This document shows, piece after piece, positions 1-8,449 of a stretch of 64,000 nt of DNA (the first letter of the stretch is position 1; each line of letters opens with the position of its first letter). The translations under genes were made by a program, and so were the position numbers. The notes beneath the pieces were generated by a model, which had not been told where the DNA came from, did no database searches, and worked only from the letters and a program-made list of their open reading frames with translations. Location of the stretch: assembly GCF_026130605.1 (NCBI RefSeq), contig NZ_JANFAU010000010.1, positions 1-64,000 on the forward strand, read 5' to 3'. The DNA comes from Sphingomonas lycopersici. Lineage in GTDB: Bacteria > Pseudomonadota > Alphaproteobacteria > Sphingomonadales > Sphingomonadaceae.

Positions 1-2
1 GG

Positions 3-476
3 AAGGCGCGCGCGGCGAAGGCGGCGGCGGCCCCGCGCCCCGCGCCGCGCCGCTGGATGGCGCCCGGCGCGATCGCGGCGAGCCTGCTCGTCGGGGTGCT
101 CGTCGGGCACGGCTATGTCGGGGGTGGTGGTGCCGGCGGTGCGCGCGACGCGCTCGCGCTGCCCGCGCCGACCGTCGCCGCGCTCGACCGGCAATTGTCG
201 GGCGACGCGGGCGCGGTGCGCGTGGCGATGACCTTCCGCGACCGCGACGGCAGCCTGTGCCGCGGCTTCACCGCTTCGGGGATGGCGAGCGTCGCGTGTC
301 GCGCGGATGGCGGCTGGCGGCTGCGTTACGCCGTGCCTGCCGCGACGCAAGGCGGCGATTACCGTCAGGCGGGGGGCGATGCGGCGCAGATGGCGTTCAT
401 CCAGTCGATCATCGCCGGCGACCCGCTCGATCGCGCCGCGGAGACCAAGGCGCGCGCGGATCGCTGGGGTAAATAG
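3..476 (+). CDS. Anti-sigma factor, C-terminal part (5' end outside window)
   Basis: The frame is open from the window edge, so the N-terminal, presumably cytoplasmic sigma-binding part is missing. An Ala/Arg/Pro-rich linker ending in RRW is followed by one hydrophobic segment (MAPGAIAASLLVGVLVGHGY) and then a roughly 110-residue domain that would be periplasmic, with RDRDGSLCRGF and a C-terminal AFIQSIIAGDPLD stretch. This is the usual build of sphingomonad membrane anti-sigma factors paired with ECF sigma factors. The sigma gene would lie just upstream, outside the window. ATG at 57 is internal, not the start. Family assignment is by overall pattern, not by a diagnostic motif. Confidence 0.7.
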   Translation, partial: KARAAKAAAAPRPAPRRWMAPGAIAASLLVGVLVGHGYVGGGGAGGARDALALPAPTVAALDRQLSGDAGAVRVAMTFRDRDGSLCRGFTASGMASVACRADGGWRLRYAVPAATQGGDYRQAGGDAAQMAFIQSIIAGDPLDRAAETKARADRWGK

Positions 477-500
477 CACCGGCGGCGGCGCGCCCTCGCT

Positions 501-584
501 CCGTTCGCCCTGAGCTTGTCGAAGGGCTGTCCTGTCTTTCTGCAGAAGAAAAGTGCAGGGCTTCGACAAGCTCAGCCCGAACGG
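501..584. repeat. Intergenic palindromic repeat, family A (copy 1)
   Basis: Two arms, CCGTTCGCCCTGAGCTTGTC and its near reverse complement, surround a variable centre. Five more copies occur at 4688, 33709, 39357, 58109 and 61298, always outside genes. This is a REP-like element common in sphingomonad genomes. Confidence 0.9.
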
Positions 585-705
585 TGGAGGGGTGCGCCGA
601 ACCCGTATATCTGGCGGCCGTGCCTGTCGTGTGGATGGCGCAATCGTTCAGCCGCGGCTCACTTTTCCGATGGCACCTCCCACGCCAAATCCGAGGGAGG
701 TAGTA

Positions 706-1110
706 ATGTTGCGTAAGAAATTGACCCCCATTCTCGCGGCGATCACCGTGATGACCGGCGTGGCGGCGACCCCTGCGCTGGCGCAGGACGGCGGCTATCG
801 CTCGGCCGGTCTGTTCGTCGATCGCGGCGACGGTTTCGAGCGCGCCGCCGACCCTTATGGCTATCAGCGCAACGGTGCCCGGTTCGAGGACGTCCGCTAT
901 CGCCGCTACGGCTATCGCCACCGTGAATATTCGCGTCGTCGCTGCGGCGGGACGACCGGGGCGATCATCGGCGGCGTCGCCGGCGGCCTGCTCGGGCGCG
1001 AGATCGGGCGCGGCGGGCGCTGGAACGAGCCGAGCACGACCGGGCTGATCATCGGCGCCGGCGCGGGCGCACTTGCCGGCCGCGCGATCGAGCGCGAGAA
1101 TTGCCGCTGA
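706..1110 (+). CDS. Glycine-zipper (17 kDa surface antigen-like) envelope protein
   Basis: 134 residues. A signal peptide (MLRKKLTPILAAITVMTG...ALA) precedes a short Tyr/Arg-rich region (RYRRYGYRHREYSRRRCGG) and two glycine-zipper hairpins (GAIIGGVAGGLLGREIG, then GLIIGAGAGALAGRAIE), the pattern of Gly-zipper 2TM or Rick-17kDa domains. It is probably an outer-membrane or periplasmic structural protein. The start at 706 was chosen because GAGGGAGG lies just upstream and because it gives a proper signal peptide; a longer in-frame extension to 553 runs through the repeat region. Specific function unknown. Confidence 0.8.
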   Translation: MLRKKLTPILAAITVMTGVAATPALAQDGGYRSAGLFVDRGDGFERAADPYGYQRNGARFEDVRYRRYGYRHREYSRRRCGGTTGAIIGGVAGGLLGREIGRGGRWNEPSTTGLIIGAGAGALAGRAIERENCR

Positions 1111-1145
1111 ATCGTGATCTTGCCGGGAGCGACAGGAGACCAACA

Positions 1146-1508
1146 ATGACGAAGCGTTCGTCCGTTATTGCCCGCGCGTCGATCGCCGCCGCCGGATTGT
1201 CGCTGGCGCTGGCCGGTTGCGCCGCCTCGCGCGAGCGGATTTCGCTGACCTTGCAGGATTACGGGCTCGATCAGCGCCGCGCCGATTGCGCCAGCGATTT
1301 CCTCCACGGCCATCTCAGCGATCGTCAGCTCGACCGGCTGTCGCGCGCGGCGGTGCAGCACCGCGACGGCTATCGCCGCGGGCCGATGACCTTCGGCGAT
1401 CTGCTGCGCATCTCCGCCGCGCTGGGCGATGCGAATATCCCGCTCAGCGTCGGCGCGGCGGCGGTCGCCTGCGGCGTTGCGGGCGATATGCCGTTGCCGC
1501 GGTTTTGA
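1146..1508 (+). CDS. Small predicted lipoprotein, function unknown
   Basis: 120 residues. The N-terminus (KRSSVIARASIAAAGLSLALAGC) has a lipobox LAGC, so signal peptidase II processing and lipidation are likely. The mature part is helical in character (LQDYGLDQRRADCASDFLHGHLSDRQLDRL) with two further cysteines. AGGAGACCAACA precedes ATG 1146. It lies 35 bases after the glycine-zipper gene on the same strand, so the two may be cotranscribed. I do not recognise a family. Confidence 0.7.
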   Translation: MTKRSSVIARASIAAAGLSLALAGCAASRERISLTLQDYGLDQRRADCASDFLHGHLSDRQLDRLSRAAVQHRDGYRRGPMTFGDLLRISAALGDANIPLSVGAAAVACGVAGDMPLPRF

Positions 1509-1514
1509 ATTGAT

Positions 1515-1539
1515 CTCCCCTCCCTTCCCGGGAGGGGAG
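1515..1539. terminator. Hairpin between convergent genes
   Basis: Perfect 10-bp stem (CTCCCCTCCC / GGGAGGGGAG, 5-nt loop) between the lipoprotein gene and the oppositely oriented receptor gene. There is no T-run, so intrinsic termination is plausible but unproven. Confidence 0.45.
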
Positions 1540-1543
1540 CAAT

Positions 1544-3736
1544 TCACATATCGAACGCCAGCGTCACGCCATAGGTGCGCGGCGGGGCATAGGGCACCAA
1601 CGTCTGCTGATACGGCCCGAAGTAAGTGACATAGGTCGGCACCAGCGCGTCGGTGAGATTCTTGCCCCACACCGAGAGCTCCCACGCCTTGCCGGGTGCG
1701 CGCAGCGACACCCGCGCGTCGAGATTCTCATGCGCCGGCCACAATTGTTGCGGGATGTTCGACGCCTCGAAATAGGCGTCGCCGACCCAGGCATAATCGA
1801 CCCGTGCCTTGGCCGACCAGTCGCCGAGCGGCAGCTCATATTGCGCGCCGACGTTGAACTTGTTCCTCGGCGAGCGCGGTAGCTGGTTGCCGGTGTAATT
1901 CTGCCCGGGGATCGAATAAGCGGTGAACTTGGCGTCGAGATAGGAATAGCTGCCGTCGAGCTGGAACCCGGCGAACGGCCGGGCGACCGCCTCCACCTCC
2001 ACGCCCTGCAGCCGCGCCTTGGCGGCGTTGCTCACCACCACGCAGCACAAGGGGATGAGCTGCGAGACCTGCAGATCCTTATAATCGGTGCGGAACAGCG
2101 CGAGGTTGAAGGTCAGCTTGCGATCGAACCATTGCGTCTTGGCGCCGGCCTCATAGCCCCAGGCGAATTCGGGATCGTACGGCGTGGCGGCGCCCGCGGC
2201 GGTGCCCGACAGCCCCTGGAATCCGCCGCTCTTATAGCCGCGCGCGACCGAGCCGTAGAGCATCACGTCCGGTGTCACCTTCCAGTTGAGCGCGAAGCGC
2301 GGGGTGAACGCCTTCCAGCTCTTGGCGCCGTGGACGTCATAGCCGGCGAGCGAACCCAGCGGCGGCGGCAAGCCGGGGCCGCTGACCTTATAGCCGGCGA
2401 ACTCGCCTTCCTTATGCTCCCACGTCATCCGCGCGCCGACGGTGGCGGTGAGGGTCGGGAGGATGTCATAATCGACCTGCCCGAACAAAGCGAAGCTGCG
2501 CGCGCGGGCATATTGCGGATAGATCGCGGTGCCGCTGATCGCCGGGGTGGCGAAATCCTGGATCTGCCCCTCGATTCGGTTATTGTGCTCACGCAGATAA
2601 TAGATGCCGGTCTGGCCGTGGAGCTTGTTGCCGAAGGCGTTGAACGCCAGCCGCAGTTCCTGGCTCAGCTGATTATCCCACTCATGCCCGAAATCGGTCG
2701 ATTCGATCTGGTTGGGCGGGTTGACCGGGTTGCTGAAGAACGGGGTCAGGAAACGGAAATCAACCTTGCGCACCGCGGTGACCGAGGTGAGTTTGCCGAG
2801 CGGCGTATCGTAATTGATCTCCGCGCTATAGGTTTGGATGAAGCGCTTGATATAGCCGTCGGTATAAGCGTTGACGGTGCGCGGATCGGGGTTGATCCCG
2901 GCGCAATGCACCCCGCCGGCAAAGGCGGTGTTGCAATTGTTGTGGCGCGGATTGCCGAGCTGGTTCTGATCGGCCCAGTCGGCGCGCAGCACGATATCGA
3001 GCGCGTCGGTGGGGACGAAGCGCAGCGCGACGCGCCCGGTGGTCAGATTCTCGTTGTTGACGCGATTGCCGGTGGTCTCGTTATATTCGAAGCCGTCGCG
3101 CTGCTTGTGCGAGAAGCCGACCGATAGGAAGGTCGTGTCGGTGATCGGCATATTGCCATAGGCCAGGATGCTGTAGCGGTTGTAATTGCCGTAGCCGCCC
3201 TCGATGTGGAAGGAAGGGTCGGCCGAGGGCCGCCGGCTGACGAACTGGACCAGCCCGCCGATCGCATTCTTGCCGAACAACGTGCCCTGCGGCCCGCGCA
3301 GCACCTCGACGCGTTCGAGATCGAGCGAATCGAGATCGGGAATCCCGCCGCGCCCGGCGTAGACCCCGTCGACGAACACCACCACCGAGGCGTCGCCGCC
3401 AGCATTCTGGCTGATCCCGGAGGCGCTGCCGATCCCGCGCATCGAGAAATTCTGGTTGATCGGATCGACCTGGCCGATGCTGAGCCCGGGGGTGCGGGTG
3501 GCGATATCCTGGACGGATTCGATATTGTTGCTCTTGAGCTGATCGGCGCCGAACGCGGTGACGGCGACCGGCACGTCCTGTAGCCGCTGCTCGCGGCGCT
3601 GCGCGGTGACGATGATGTCGCCCGCCGCCTGCGCCTCCGCCGGGGCGGCGGGGGGCGCCTCCTGCGCCTGCGCGGTGAGTGGCACCAGCGCGTTCGACAC
3701 GATCGCCCATCGCCGCAATGTGGCTGCGTTCATCAT
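1544..3736 (-). CDS. TonB-dependent outer-membrane receptor
   Basis: 730 residues. A signal peptide ends near QAQ. A TonB-box-like DIIVTAQRREQ lies near residue 40, followed by the plug domain (VPVAVTAF, ...VEVLRGPQGTLFGKNAIGGLV) and a long beta-barrel ending in an aromatic-rich C-terminus (TYGVTLAFDM). It imports a ligand across the outer membrane using TonB energy. A TTAG-N4-CTAA dyad lies 27 bases upstream, the same motif as at the marR promoter, so the ligand is probably the substrate of the neighbouring catabolic genes. Two adjacent ATGs (3736 and 3733) are possible starts; GAGGGGAAGG precedes them. Ligand not predictable from sequence alone. Confidence 0.93.
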   Translation of the reverse strand: MMNAATLRRWAIVSNALVPLTAQAQEAPPAAPAEAQAAGDIIVTAQRREQRLQDVPVAVTAFGADQLKSNNIESVQDIATRTPGLSIGQVDPINQNFSMRGIGSASGISQNAGGDASVVVFVDGVYAGRGGIPDLDSLDLERVEVLRGPQGTLFGKNAIGGLVQFVSRRPSADPSFHIEGGYGNYNRYSILAYGNMPITDTTFLSVGFSHKQRDGFEYNETTGNRVNNENLTTGRVALRFVPTDALDIVLRADWADQNQLGNPRHNNCNTAFAGGVHCAGINPDPRTVNAYTDGYIKRFIQTYSAEINYDTPLGKLTSVTAVRKVDFRFLTPFFSNPVNPPNQIESTDFGHEWDNQLSQELRLAFNAFGNKLHGQTGIYYLREHNNRIEGQIQDFATPAISGTAIYPQYARARSFALFGQVDYDILPTLTATVGARMTWEHKEGEFAGYKVSGPGLPPPLGSLAGYDVHGAKSWKAFTPRFALNWKVTPDVMLYGSVARGYKSGGFQGLSGTAAGAATPYDPEFAWGYEAGAKTQWFDRKLTFNLALFRTDYKDLQVSQLIPLCCVVVSNAAKARLQGVEVEAVARPFAGFQLDGSYSYLDAKFTAYSIPGQNYTGNQLPRSPRNKFNVGAQYELPLGDWSAKARVDYAWVGDAYFEASNIPQQLWPAHENLDARVSLRAPGKAWELSVWGKNLTDALVPTYVTYFGPYQQTLVPYAPPRTYGVTLAFDM

Positions 3737-3762
3737 CCTTCCCCTCCGTCTTTGCGGTTTTA

Positions 3763-3774
3763 TTAGTTTGCTAA
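3763..3774. promoter_or_regulatory. Putative MarR-type operator (receptor promoter)
   Basis: Perfect dyad TTAG-TTTG-CTAA, 27 bases upstream of the receptor start. It is identical in form to the site at 4137 between the monooxygenase and marR genes. Assignment to that MarR is inference. Confidence 0.6.
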
Positions 3775-3812
3775 CTAGTATCGTCTTTTCGGGGGCGGAG
3801 GCAAGCTGCTGA

Positions 3813-4103
3813 TTAGTCGTCGACGCGGAAGCGCGCGCCGCTCGGCCAGCCGTCCATATGTGGCTGGACGCGCGCGAGCAGGTCAGCGCCATAAGGCGCG
3901 TTGCGGTGGAGATCATATGCCGCCTGCGAGGCATAGACTTCGACCAGCGAGATCTTGTGCGCGTCATCCTCGGCGACGAAGATGTCACAGCGCAGATCGG
4001 GCTCGCGCTCGCGCACGAAGGCGACATTGTCGCGCAGCGCCTGCAGCAATGCCTCGGCCTTGCCGGGAAGCGCGGTGAACGCCGCGATCATGCCGATTTT
4101 CAT
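3813..4103 (-). CDS. ABM-family (YgiN-like) putative quinol monooxygenase
   Basis: 96 residues, the normal size for a single antibiotic-biosynthesis-monooxygenase domain, a dimeric alpha/beta barrel. It starts KIGMIAAFTALPGKAEALLQAL and holds VEVYASQAAYDLHRNAPY, the conserved segment with His. Such proteins oxidise quinol- or phenol-like compounds without bound cofactor, or act as dimeric barrel helpers. It is divergent from marR across a shared dyad and lies upstream of the receptor on the same strand, with a 76-base gap that holds a second dyad. A role on an aromatic intermediate of this cluster is inference. Confidence 0.8.
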   Translation of the reverse strand: MKIGMIAAFTALPGKAEALLQALRDNVAFVREREPDLRCDIFVAEDDAHKISLVEVYASQAAYDLHRNAPYGADLLARVQPHMDGWPSGARFRVDD

Positions 4104-4136
4104 GCTGTCATCCTCTCTTGGCCTATAATCTTGTCC

Positions 4137-4148
4137 TTAGGCTGCTAA
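4137..4148. promoter_or_regulatory. Putative MarR-type operator (ABM / marR divergent promoter)
   Basis: Perfect dyad CTTAG-GCTG-CTAAG in the 98-base gap between the divergent monooxygenase and regulator genes. Its position fits autoregulation and control of both genes. Confidence 0.65.
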
Positions 4149-4201
4149 GATACTTGCTGTCGATTGGCCAGCGCCCGGCGCGCAACGGGCGGGAGGTTCC
4201 C

Positions 4202-4669
4202 TTGGGCACGAACATGCATCCGGTCGCTTTCTACGCCGAGACGTCGAACAGCATCGGCTATCTCACGCGAATGGCGTTCCGCGCCTTCACCCGCTCGCTC
4301 GAGCGGCGGACGCTGCCCTATGGCGTGACCGCGGGGCAGTGGCGCTTCCTCCGCGCGCTCTGGGCGGAGGACGGGGTGACCCAGCGCGAGCTCAGCCGCC
4401 GCGCCGGGCTCAACGAGCCGGCGGCGGTGGCGGCGATCAACGGGATGGAAAAGAAGGGGCTGGTGCGCCGCGAACAAAGCCGCACCGATCGCCGGCGCGT
4501 CCATATCCACCTGACGCAAAAGGCGCGCGCGCTGGAGCCGCAGCTCCTGCCGCATGTCGCCGCGGTCAACGAACTGGCGGTGCGCGATATGTCGCCCGAG
4601 CGGGTGGCGCTGCTGCGCGAACTGCTTGCGCAGGTGACGCGCAATCTGGCGGATGATCTGCCGGAATAG
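4202..4669 (+). CDS. MarR family transcriptional regulator
   Basis: 155 residues from TTG 4202, chosen because GGAGG sits 5 bases before it; ATG 4214 gives 151 residues. A helical dimerisation region leads into a winged helix (VTQRELSRRAGLNEPAAVAAINGMEKKGLVRREQSRTDRRRVHIHLTQKG-type wing, here ending LTQKARAL). The DRRR wing motif is typical of MarR. These repressors usually release their operator on binding a phenolic or aromatic ligand. The divergent monooxygenase and the TTAG-N4-CTAA sites suggest it controls the catabolic island. Effector unknown. Confidence 0.88.
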   Translation: MGTNMHPVAFYAETSNSIGYLTRMAFRAFTRSLERRTLPYGVTAGQWRFLRALWAEDGVTQRELSRRAGLNEPAAVAAINGMEKKGLVRREQSRTDRRRVHIHLTQKARALEPQLLPHVAAVNELAVRDMSPERVALLRELLAQVTRNLADDLPE

Positions 4670-4687
4670 GGCGAGGCTTTAGGTCAC

Positions 4688-4766
4688 CCGTTCGCCCTAA
4701 GCTTGTCGAAGGGCTGCCCTTCTTCGGAAGAAAGCGCAGGGCTCCGACAGGCTCAGCCCGAACGGG
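4688..4766. repeat. Intergenic palindromic repeat, family A (copy 2)
   Basis: Same arms as the 501 copy with small changes. It lies between convergent marR and the decarboxylase-like gene and may serve as a transcription end. Confidence 0.85.
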
Positions 4767-4779
4767 GTTAACGACACCG

Positions 4780-5772
4780 TCAAATCCTGAACTCCGCGAA
4801 CGTCTCCGGCGCGAACATCTCCTCGATCGTCAGCCGCCGCGGCGACAGGCCCTGTTCGTGGTGGTAGCGCGTGAAGGTCTCGATCACCTGCCGGTTGCGC
4901 TCGATGCCATACGGCCACCAGTCCGCGCCCATCGTCGCGATCGTGTCTTCCACCGCGGCGATCTGCCACGGCAGCATCGTCTTCAGCGAGGCGGAGACGC
5001 GCAACTGGTCGTAGCTCAGCCGCTGCGCCGCGACGAAGGCGGTATAGAGTGACCGCGCGATCCAGCGGTGCCGCTCGTAGATTTCGCGGCGGATCGCGAC
5101 GACGTGCATGATCGGGAAAATCCCGGTGTGCGCATAATAGGCTTTCTCGATCGGCACGAAATCGGGGAACAGCCGCGCGACCTTGTCGGGCTCGCTGTAG
5201 AAGGTTGACGGCGCGCGCGCGGTGTGGAGCGCGTCGATCTCGCCGTCCGCCAGCATCCGCGCGAGCGTCTGGGTCGGGCCGATCGCCTCGACCCTGAACC
5301 GCGGCGGCAGATCGAGCTTCAATTTTTCCTCGCGCCCTGGCTCCTCCTCGCCGCCGGTGACATAGGTGACCGAAGCGGGGTCGATGCCATATTCGTCGCT
5401 GAGGATGCCGCGGATCCACACCGGCGCGGTCATCTGATATTCGGGCACCCCGACGCGCTTGCCGACGAGGTCGCTCGGCGTCTCGATCCCGCTCGCCTTC
5501 GACACGAAGATGCACGAATGGCGGAAGAAGCGCGACGGGAATACCGGGATCGCGACGAACGGCGGGTCGTCGCGCCCCAATGTCACGCAATAGGAAGAGA
5601 GCGAGAGCTCGGCGACGTCGAACTCGCGGTGGCGCAGCATGCGGAAGAAGGTTTCCTCCACGTCGAGCGCCTGGAAATTGAGGTCGATCCCGTCGGGGCG
5701 CACCCGTCCGGTCTGCAGCGCCTCGGTACGGTCGTAATTCCAGCAGGCAAAGGAAAGGGGAAGGCGGCTCAT
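4780..5772 (-). CDS. 4,5-dihydroxyphthalate decarboxylase-like protein (Pht5 family)
   Basis: 330 residues with a type-2 periplasmic-binding fold (LPLSFACWNYDRTEAL..., DLVGKRVGVPEYQMTAPVWIRGIL, LADGEIDALHTARAPS) but no signal peptide. That is the state of Pht5-type decarboxylases rather than transport binding proteins. In phthalate pathways this enzyme removes one carboxylate from the dihydroxylated ring. The start overlaps the stop of the upstream dehydrogenase by ATGA (5769-5772), so the two are translationally coupled. Pairing with a Gfo/Idh/MocA dehydrogenase and a Rieske oxygenase reproduces the pht3-pht4-pht5 set. The real substrate may be another aromatic diacid. Confidence 0.78.
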   Translation of the reverse strand: MSRLPLSFACWNYDRTEALQTGRVRPDGIDLNFQALDVEETFFRMLRHREFDVAELSLSSYCVTLGRDDPPFVAIPVFPSRFFRHSCIFVSKASGIETPSDLVGKRVGVPEYQMTAPVWIRGILSDEYGIDPASVTYVTGGEEEPGREEKLKLDLPPRFRVEAIGPTQTLARMLADGEIDALHTARAPSTFYSEPDKVARLFPDFVPIEKAYYAHTGIFPIMHVVAIRREIYERHRWIARSLYTAFVAAQRLSYDQLRVSASLKTMLPWQIAAVEDTIATMGADWWPYGIERNRQVIETFTRYHHEQGLSPRRLTIEEMFAPETFAEFRI

Positions 5773-6941
5773 AGGGCAATCTGCTCCAGCGCGTCGTGGA
5801 TGATCGTGGCGGGGAAGATATCGGTCCCGCGGCGGCTCGATTCGATCAACGCGGCGCAGGCGGCCATCGTTTCGAGCCCCCAGCGCCCGTCGTGGATCGG
5901 CGCGCTCGTGCGGTGGATCGCGGCGACGAATTCGTCGATCACGGCGCGGCGCGGCACCGCGGGGGGATCGAGCGGGTGCCATTCGTGCGCATGATCGGCG
6001 TAGAGCGCGAGGCCGGTCGGGGTCAGCCGGATGTCGGCGCGCTCGCAGCTCGCCAGCACGAACCCGAAATGCTCGTGGTGCGGCGCGGGCGGCGGCGGCG
6101 CGCCATTGCCATAGGTGCGTGCGAGCTTCGCCGTCGCTTCGTCCCGCGCCAGCGTGCGCCGCGCGTCGGCATGTGCCGTTGGTGCCTTGATGCGCCCGAG
6201 TTCGCCGATCCAGCCGGTCAGTTCGTCGCTGTCGTAATGCGCATAGCCGCTATAGGTCAGCGACGCCGCCGCGCCGTGCTCGAACGCCAGCAGCGCGGTA
6301 TAGGCGCCGTCGCTCGGGCGCGTTTCGTCCCAATTGCCGGCGACCGCGCGGACCGTGCGGATCGGTTGCCCCGCGAGCCGCCGCACGACATCGATCTGAT
6401 GCGCGCCCTGGCTGAATATCACCCCGCCGCCGCGCGCCGCATCGAGCTCCTCCGGGCGGCGCGGGCGATAGACGAAATCGGTGAAGTTGAAGGTCAGGAT
6501 CTGGCGCAGCGCGCCATGATCGCCCGAGGCGATCAGAGCGGCGGCGGCGCACACCGGCGCATCGAACCCGTGGCTCGGCCCGACCACCAGCACGCGATCG
6601 AAGCGGCGCGCCGCCTCCGCCATCGCCGCGCAATCGGCGACGGTGACCGCCATCGGCTTTTCGACCAGCACATGCTTGCCCGCCTTGATCGCGGCGATCG
6701 CCTGCGCGGCATGATGTTCGTGCGGCGAGGCGATATAGAGCGCATCGATATCCGGCGCGCCGAGCATCGCCGCCAGGGTCGGAAAGGCGGGGGCGTCGAA
6801 CTCCTGCGCGAAACGTTCGCGCGCCTCGGCACGCGGATCGAATGCCCCCGCCAGCAAGATCCGCTCGTCGCCCGTCAGCGCGGGCAAGGTGAGCATGAAG
6901 CCGCGCCCCAGCCCGACCACCCCCAGCCTGATCCTGTCCAT
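5769..6941 (-). CDS. Gfo/Idh/MocA family oxidoreductase (Pht4-like dihydrodiol dehydrogenase)
   Basis: 390 residues. The N-terminal Rossmann motif is GVVGLGRGF, the family EKP motif is in HVLVEKPMAV near residue 95, and the C-terminal domain carries GGGVIFSQGAHQIDVVRRL with the conserved His. The family reduces or oxidises with NAD(P). Pht4, which dehydrogenates the cis-dihydrodiol made from phthalate, belongs to it. It is divergent from the Rieske gene across 96 bases holding an AT-rich dyad, and coupled to the decarboxylase-like gene downstream. Assignment as the dihydrodiol dehydrogenase rests on this context. Confidence 0.82.
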   Translation of the reverse strand: MDRIRLGVVGLGRGFMLTLPALTGDERILLAGAFDPRAEARERFAQEFDAPAFPTLAAMLGAPDIDALYIASPHEHHAAQAIAAIKAGKHVLVEKPMAVTVADCAAMAEAARRFDRVLVVGPSHGFDAPVCAAAALIASGDHGALRQILTFNFTDFVYRPRRPEELDAARGGGVIFSQGAHQIDVVRRLAGQPIRTVRAVAGNWDETRPSDGAYTALLAFEHGAAASLTYSGYAHYDSDELTGWIGELGRIKAPTAHADARRTLARDEATAKLARTYGNGAPPPPAPHHEHFGFVLASCERADIRLTPTGLALYADHAHEWHPLDPPAVPRRAVIDEFVAAIHRTSAPIHDGRWGLETMAACAALIESSRRGTDIFPATIIHDALEQIAL

Positions 6942-6969
6942 CGCGCCCTCTCCCCGCCTTGAACCAAAT

Positions 6970-6991
6970 AATACTTCGATATAAAAGTATT
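6970..6991. promoter_or_regulatory. AT-rich dyad in the dehydrogenase / Rieske divergent promoter
   Basis: Perfect arms AATACTT and AAGTATT around 8 bases, central to the 96-base intergenic region. It differs from TTAG-N4-CTAA, so either another regulator or a variant site is involved. Confidence 0.5.
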
Positions 6992-7037
6992 TTCAATGGA
7001 GCGCGGATTTCCGCGGGATTCGAAGGGGAACGAGAGG

Positions 7038-8327
7038 ATGACGCCGGAACAGAACGACCTGTTGTGCCGAGTCGAGGGCGCGGCGCCGATGGGCCGGCTG
7101 ATGCGCCAGCACTGGCTGCCGGCGTGTATGATCGAGGAGGTCGCCGCGCCCGATTGCACGCCGCTGCGGGTGCGGCTGCTCGGCGAGAATATCGTGGTGT
7201 TCCGAGACAGCGACGGGAGGGTCGGCGCGCTCGAAGAGCAATGCCCGCACCGCCGCGCCTCGCTCGCTTTCGGGCGCAACGAGGAATGCGGGCTGCGCTG
7301 CCTCTATCACGGCTGGAAGTTCGACGTGGAGGGCAATGCGGTCGACATGTCGTCCGAGCCGATCGACGCCGCCTTGCGCCAGACGATGAAGGCCAGGGCC
7401 TATCCGGTCCACGAGGCGGGCGGGTTCGTGTGGGTGTGGATGGGCGATCCAGGGGCAGTCACCCCGTTCGATCCGCCCAATTGGGCCAAGGCGCCGGCCG
7501 ACAAGATCAGCATCGTCAAGATGCATGCCGCGTGCAACTGGGCGCAGGTGCTCGAAGGATCGATCGATTCGGCGCATAGTTCGAGCCTGCATTCGACCAA
7601 CATGCCGACCGCGAGCGTGGCGGGCTCGACCGCGACCGACAGCGCGTGGCTGCGCCCCTCGGCCGACAAAGCGCCGCGGCTCGAGGTGCAGAAGACCCCG
7701 TTCGGCTTCCGCTATGTCGCGATCCGCACCCCGATCGTCGATGCGGACAAGCAGGATTATGTGCGGATGACGTTGTTCGTCGCGCCGTTCACCGTCCACA
7801 TCCCGTCGACCGACCAATATCATCTCAGCCAGATGCTGGTGCCGATCGATGACGTGAACACGATGTTCTACTGGATCGCCTGGCACCCGGAGAAAGGCAT
7901 CGCGCAGGATGCGTGGCGGCGCTTCTGCGGGGCGGAGATCGGCAAGGATGTCGAGCCGTTGACCTTCCGCAAGCGCCGCAACGCCGACAATGATTATCTC
8001 CAGGATCGCGCCGCGATGAAGGCGGGGGATTTCACCGGCATCTACGGCATTCCGACGCAGGATATGGCGATGTGGGAATCGATGGGGCCGATCGCCGATC
8101 GCAGCGAGGATCGGCTGGGATCGAGCGACAAGGCGATCTTCACCTTCCGCACCCAGATGTATCGCGCGGCGCAGGCGGTGGCGCGCGGCGAACCCGCGAT
8201 CGGCACCGTCGAACCGCGCGTGCCGGCGGGCGGGCTGATGTCGTTCGAGGGGATGCTCCCCAAGGGCGAGGACTGGCGGCTGCTCAATCTGTCCGACGAG
8301 GAAAAGGCGATCGCTCTGGCGTCCTGA
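7038..8327 (+). CDS. Rieske aromatic ring-hydroxylating oxygenase, large subunit (phthalate 4,5-dioxygenase type)
   Basis: 429 residues. The Rieske [2Fe-2S] ligands are C69-P-H71 and C88-L-Y-H91 (spacing C-x-H-x16-C-x2-H). The mononuclear iron motif is in GSIDSAHSSSLH, with D177 as the bridging residue and H180 and H185 as ligands. This layout fits the single-component-alpha oxygenases of the phthalate and 3-chlorobenzoate type. It needs an electron-donating reductase, and none is visible in the window. Start 7038 has GAGAGG just before it. It probably dihydroxylates an aromatic acid that the divergent dehydrogenase and decarboxylase-like proteins then process. Confidence 0.9.
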   Translation: MTPEQNDLLCRVEGAAPMGRLMRQHWLPACMIEEVAAPDCTPLRVRLLGENIVVFRDSDGRVGALEEQCPHRRASLAFGRNEECGLRCLYHGWKFDVEGNAVDMSSEPIDAALRQTMKARAYPVHEAGGFVWVWMGDPGAVTPFDPPNWAKAPADKISIVKMHAACNWAQVLEGSIDSAHSSSLHSTNMPTASVAGSTATDSAWLRPSADKAPRLEVQKTPFGFRYVAIRTPIVDADKQDYVRMTLFVAPFTVHIPSTDQYHLSQMLVPIDDVNTMFYWIAWHPEKGIAQDAWRRFCGAEIGKDVEPLTFRKRRNADNDYLQDRAAMKAGDFTGIYGIPTQDMAMWESMGPIADRSEDRLGSSDKAIFTFRTQMYRAAQAVARGEPAIGTVEPRVPAGGLMSFEGMLPKGEDWRLLNLSDEEKAIALAS

Positions 8328-8334
8328 TACCCTG

Positions 8335-8443
8335 CTCCCCTCCCTGGTGAAGGGAGGGGCTGGGGGTGGGGGGTATGGCGCGCGCGCGACGCTGCCTCGC
8401 GGGCCAACCCACCCCCGACCCTCCCTTGTTCAAGGGAGGGGAG
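8335..8443. repeat. Intergenic inverted repeat, family D (copy 1)
   Basis: Purine/pyrimidine-rich arms (CTCCCCTCCCTGGTGAAGGG ... and the matching CAAGGGAGGGGAG end) with conserved inner ACCCCC blocks. Related copies lie at 47619, 49171, 52768 and 59345. It sits between convergent genes. Confidence 0.85.
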
Positions 8444-8449
8444 GAGCAG

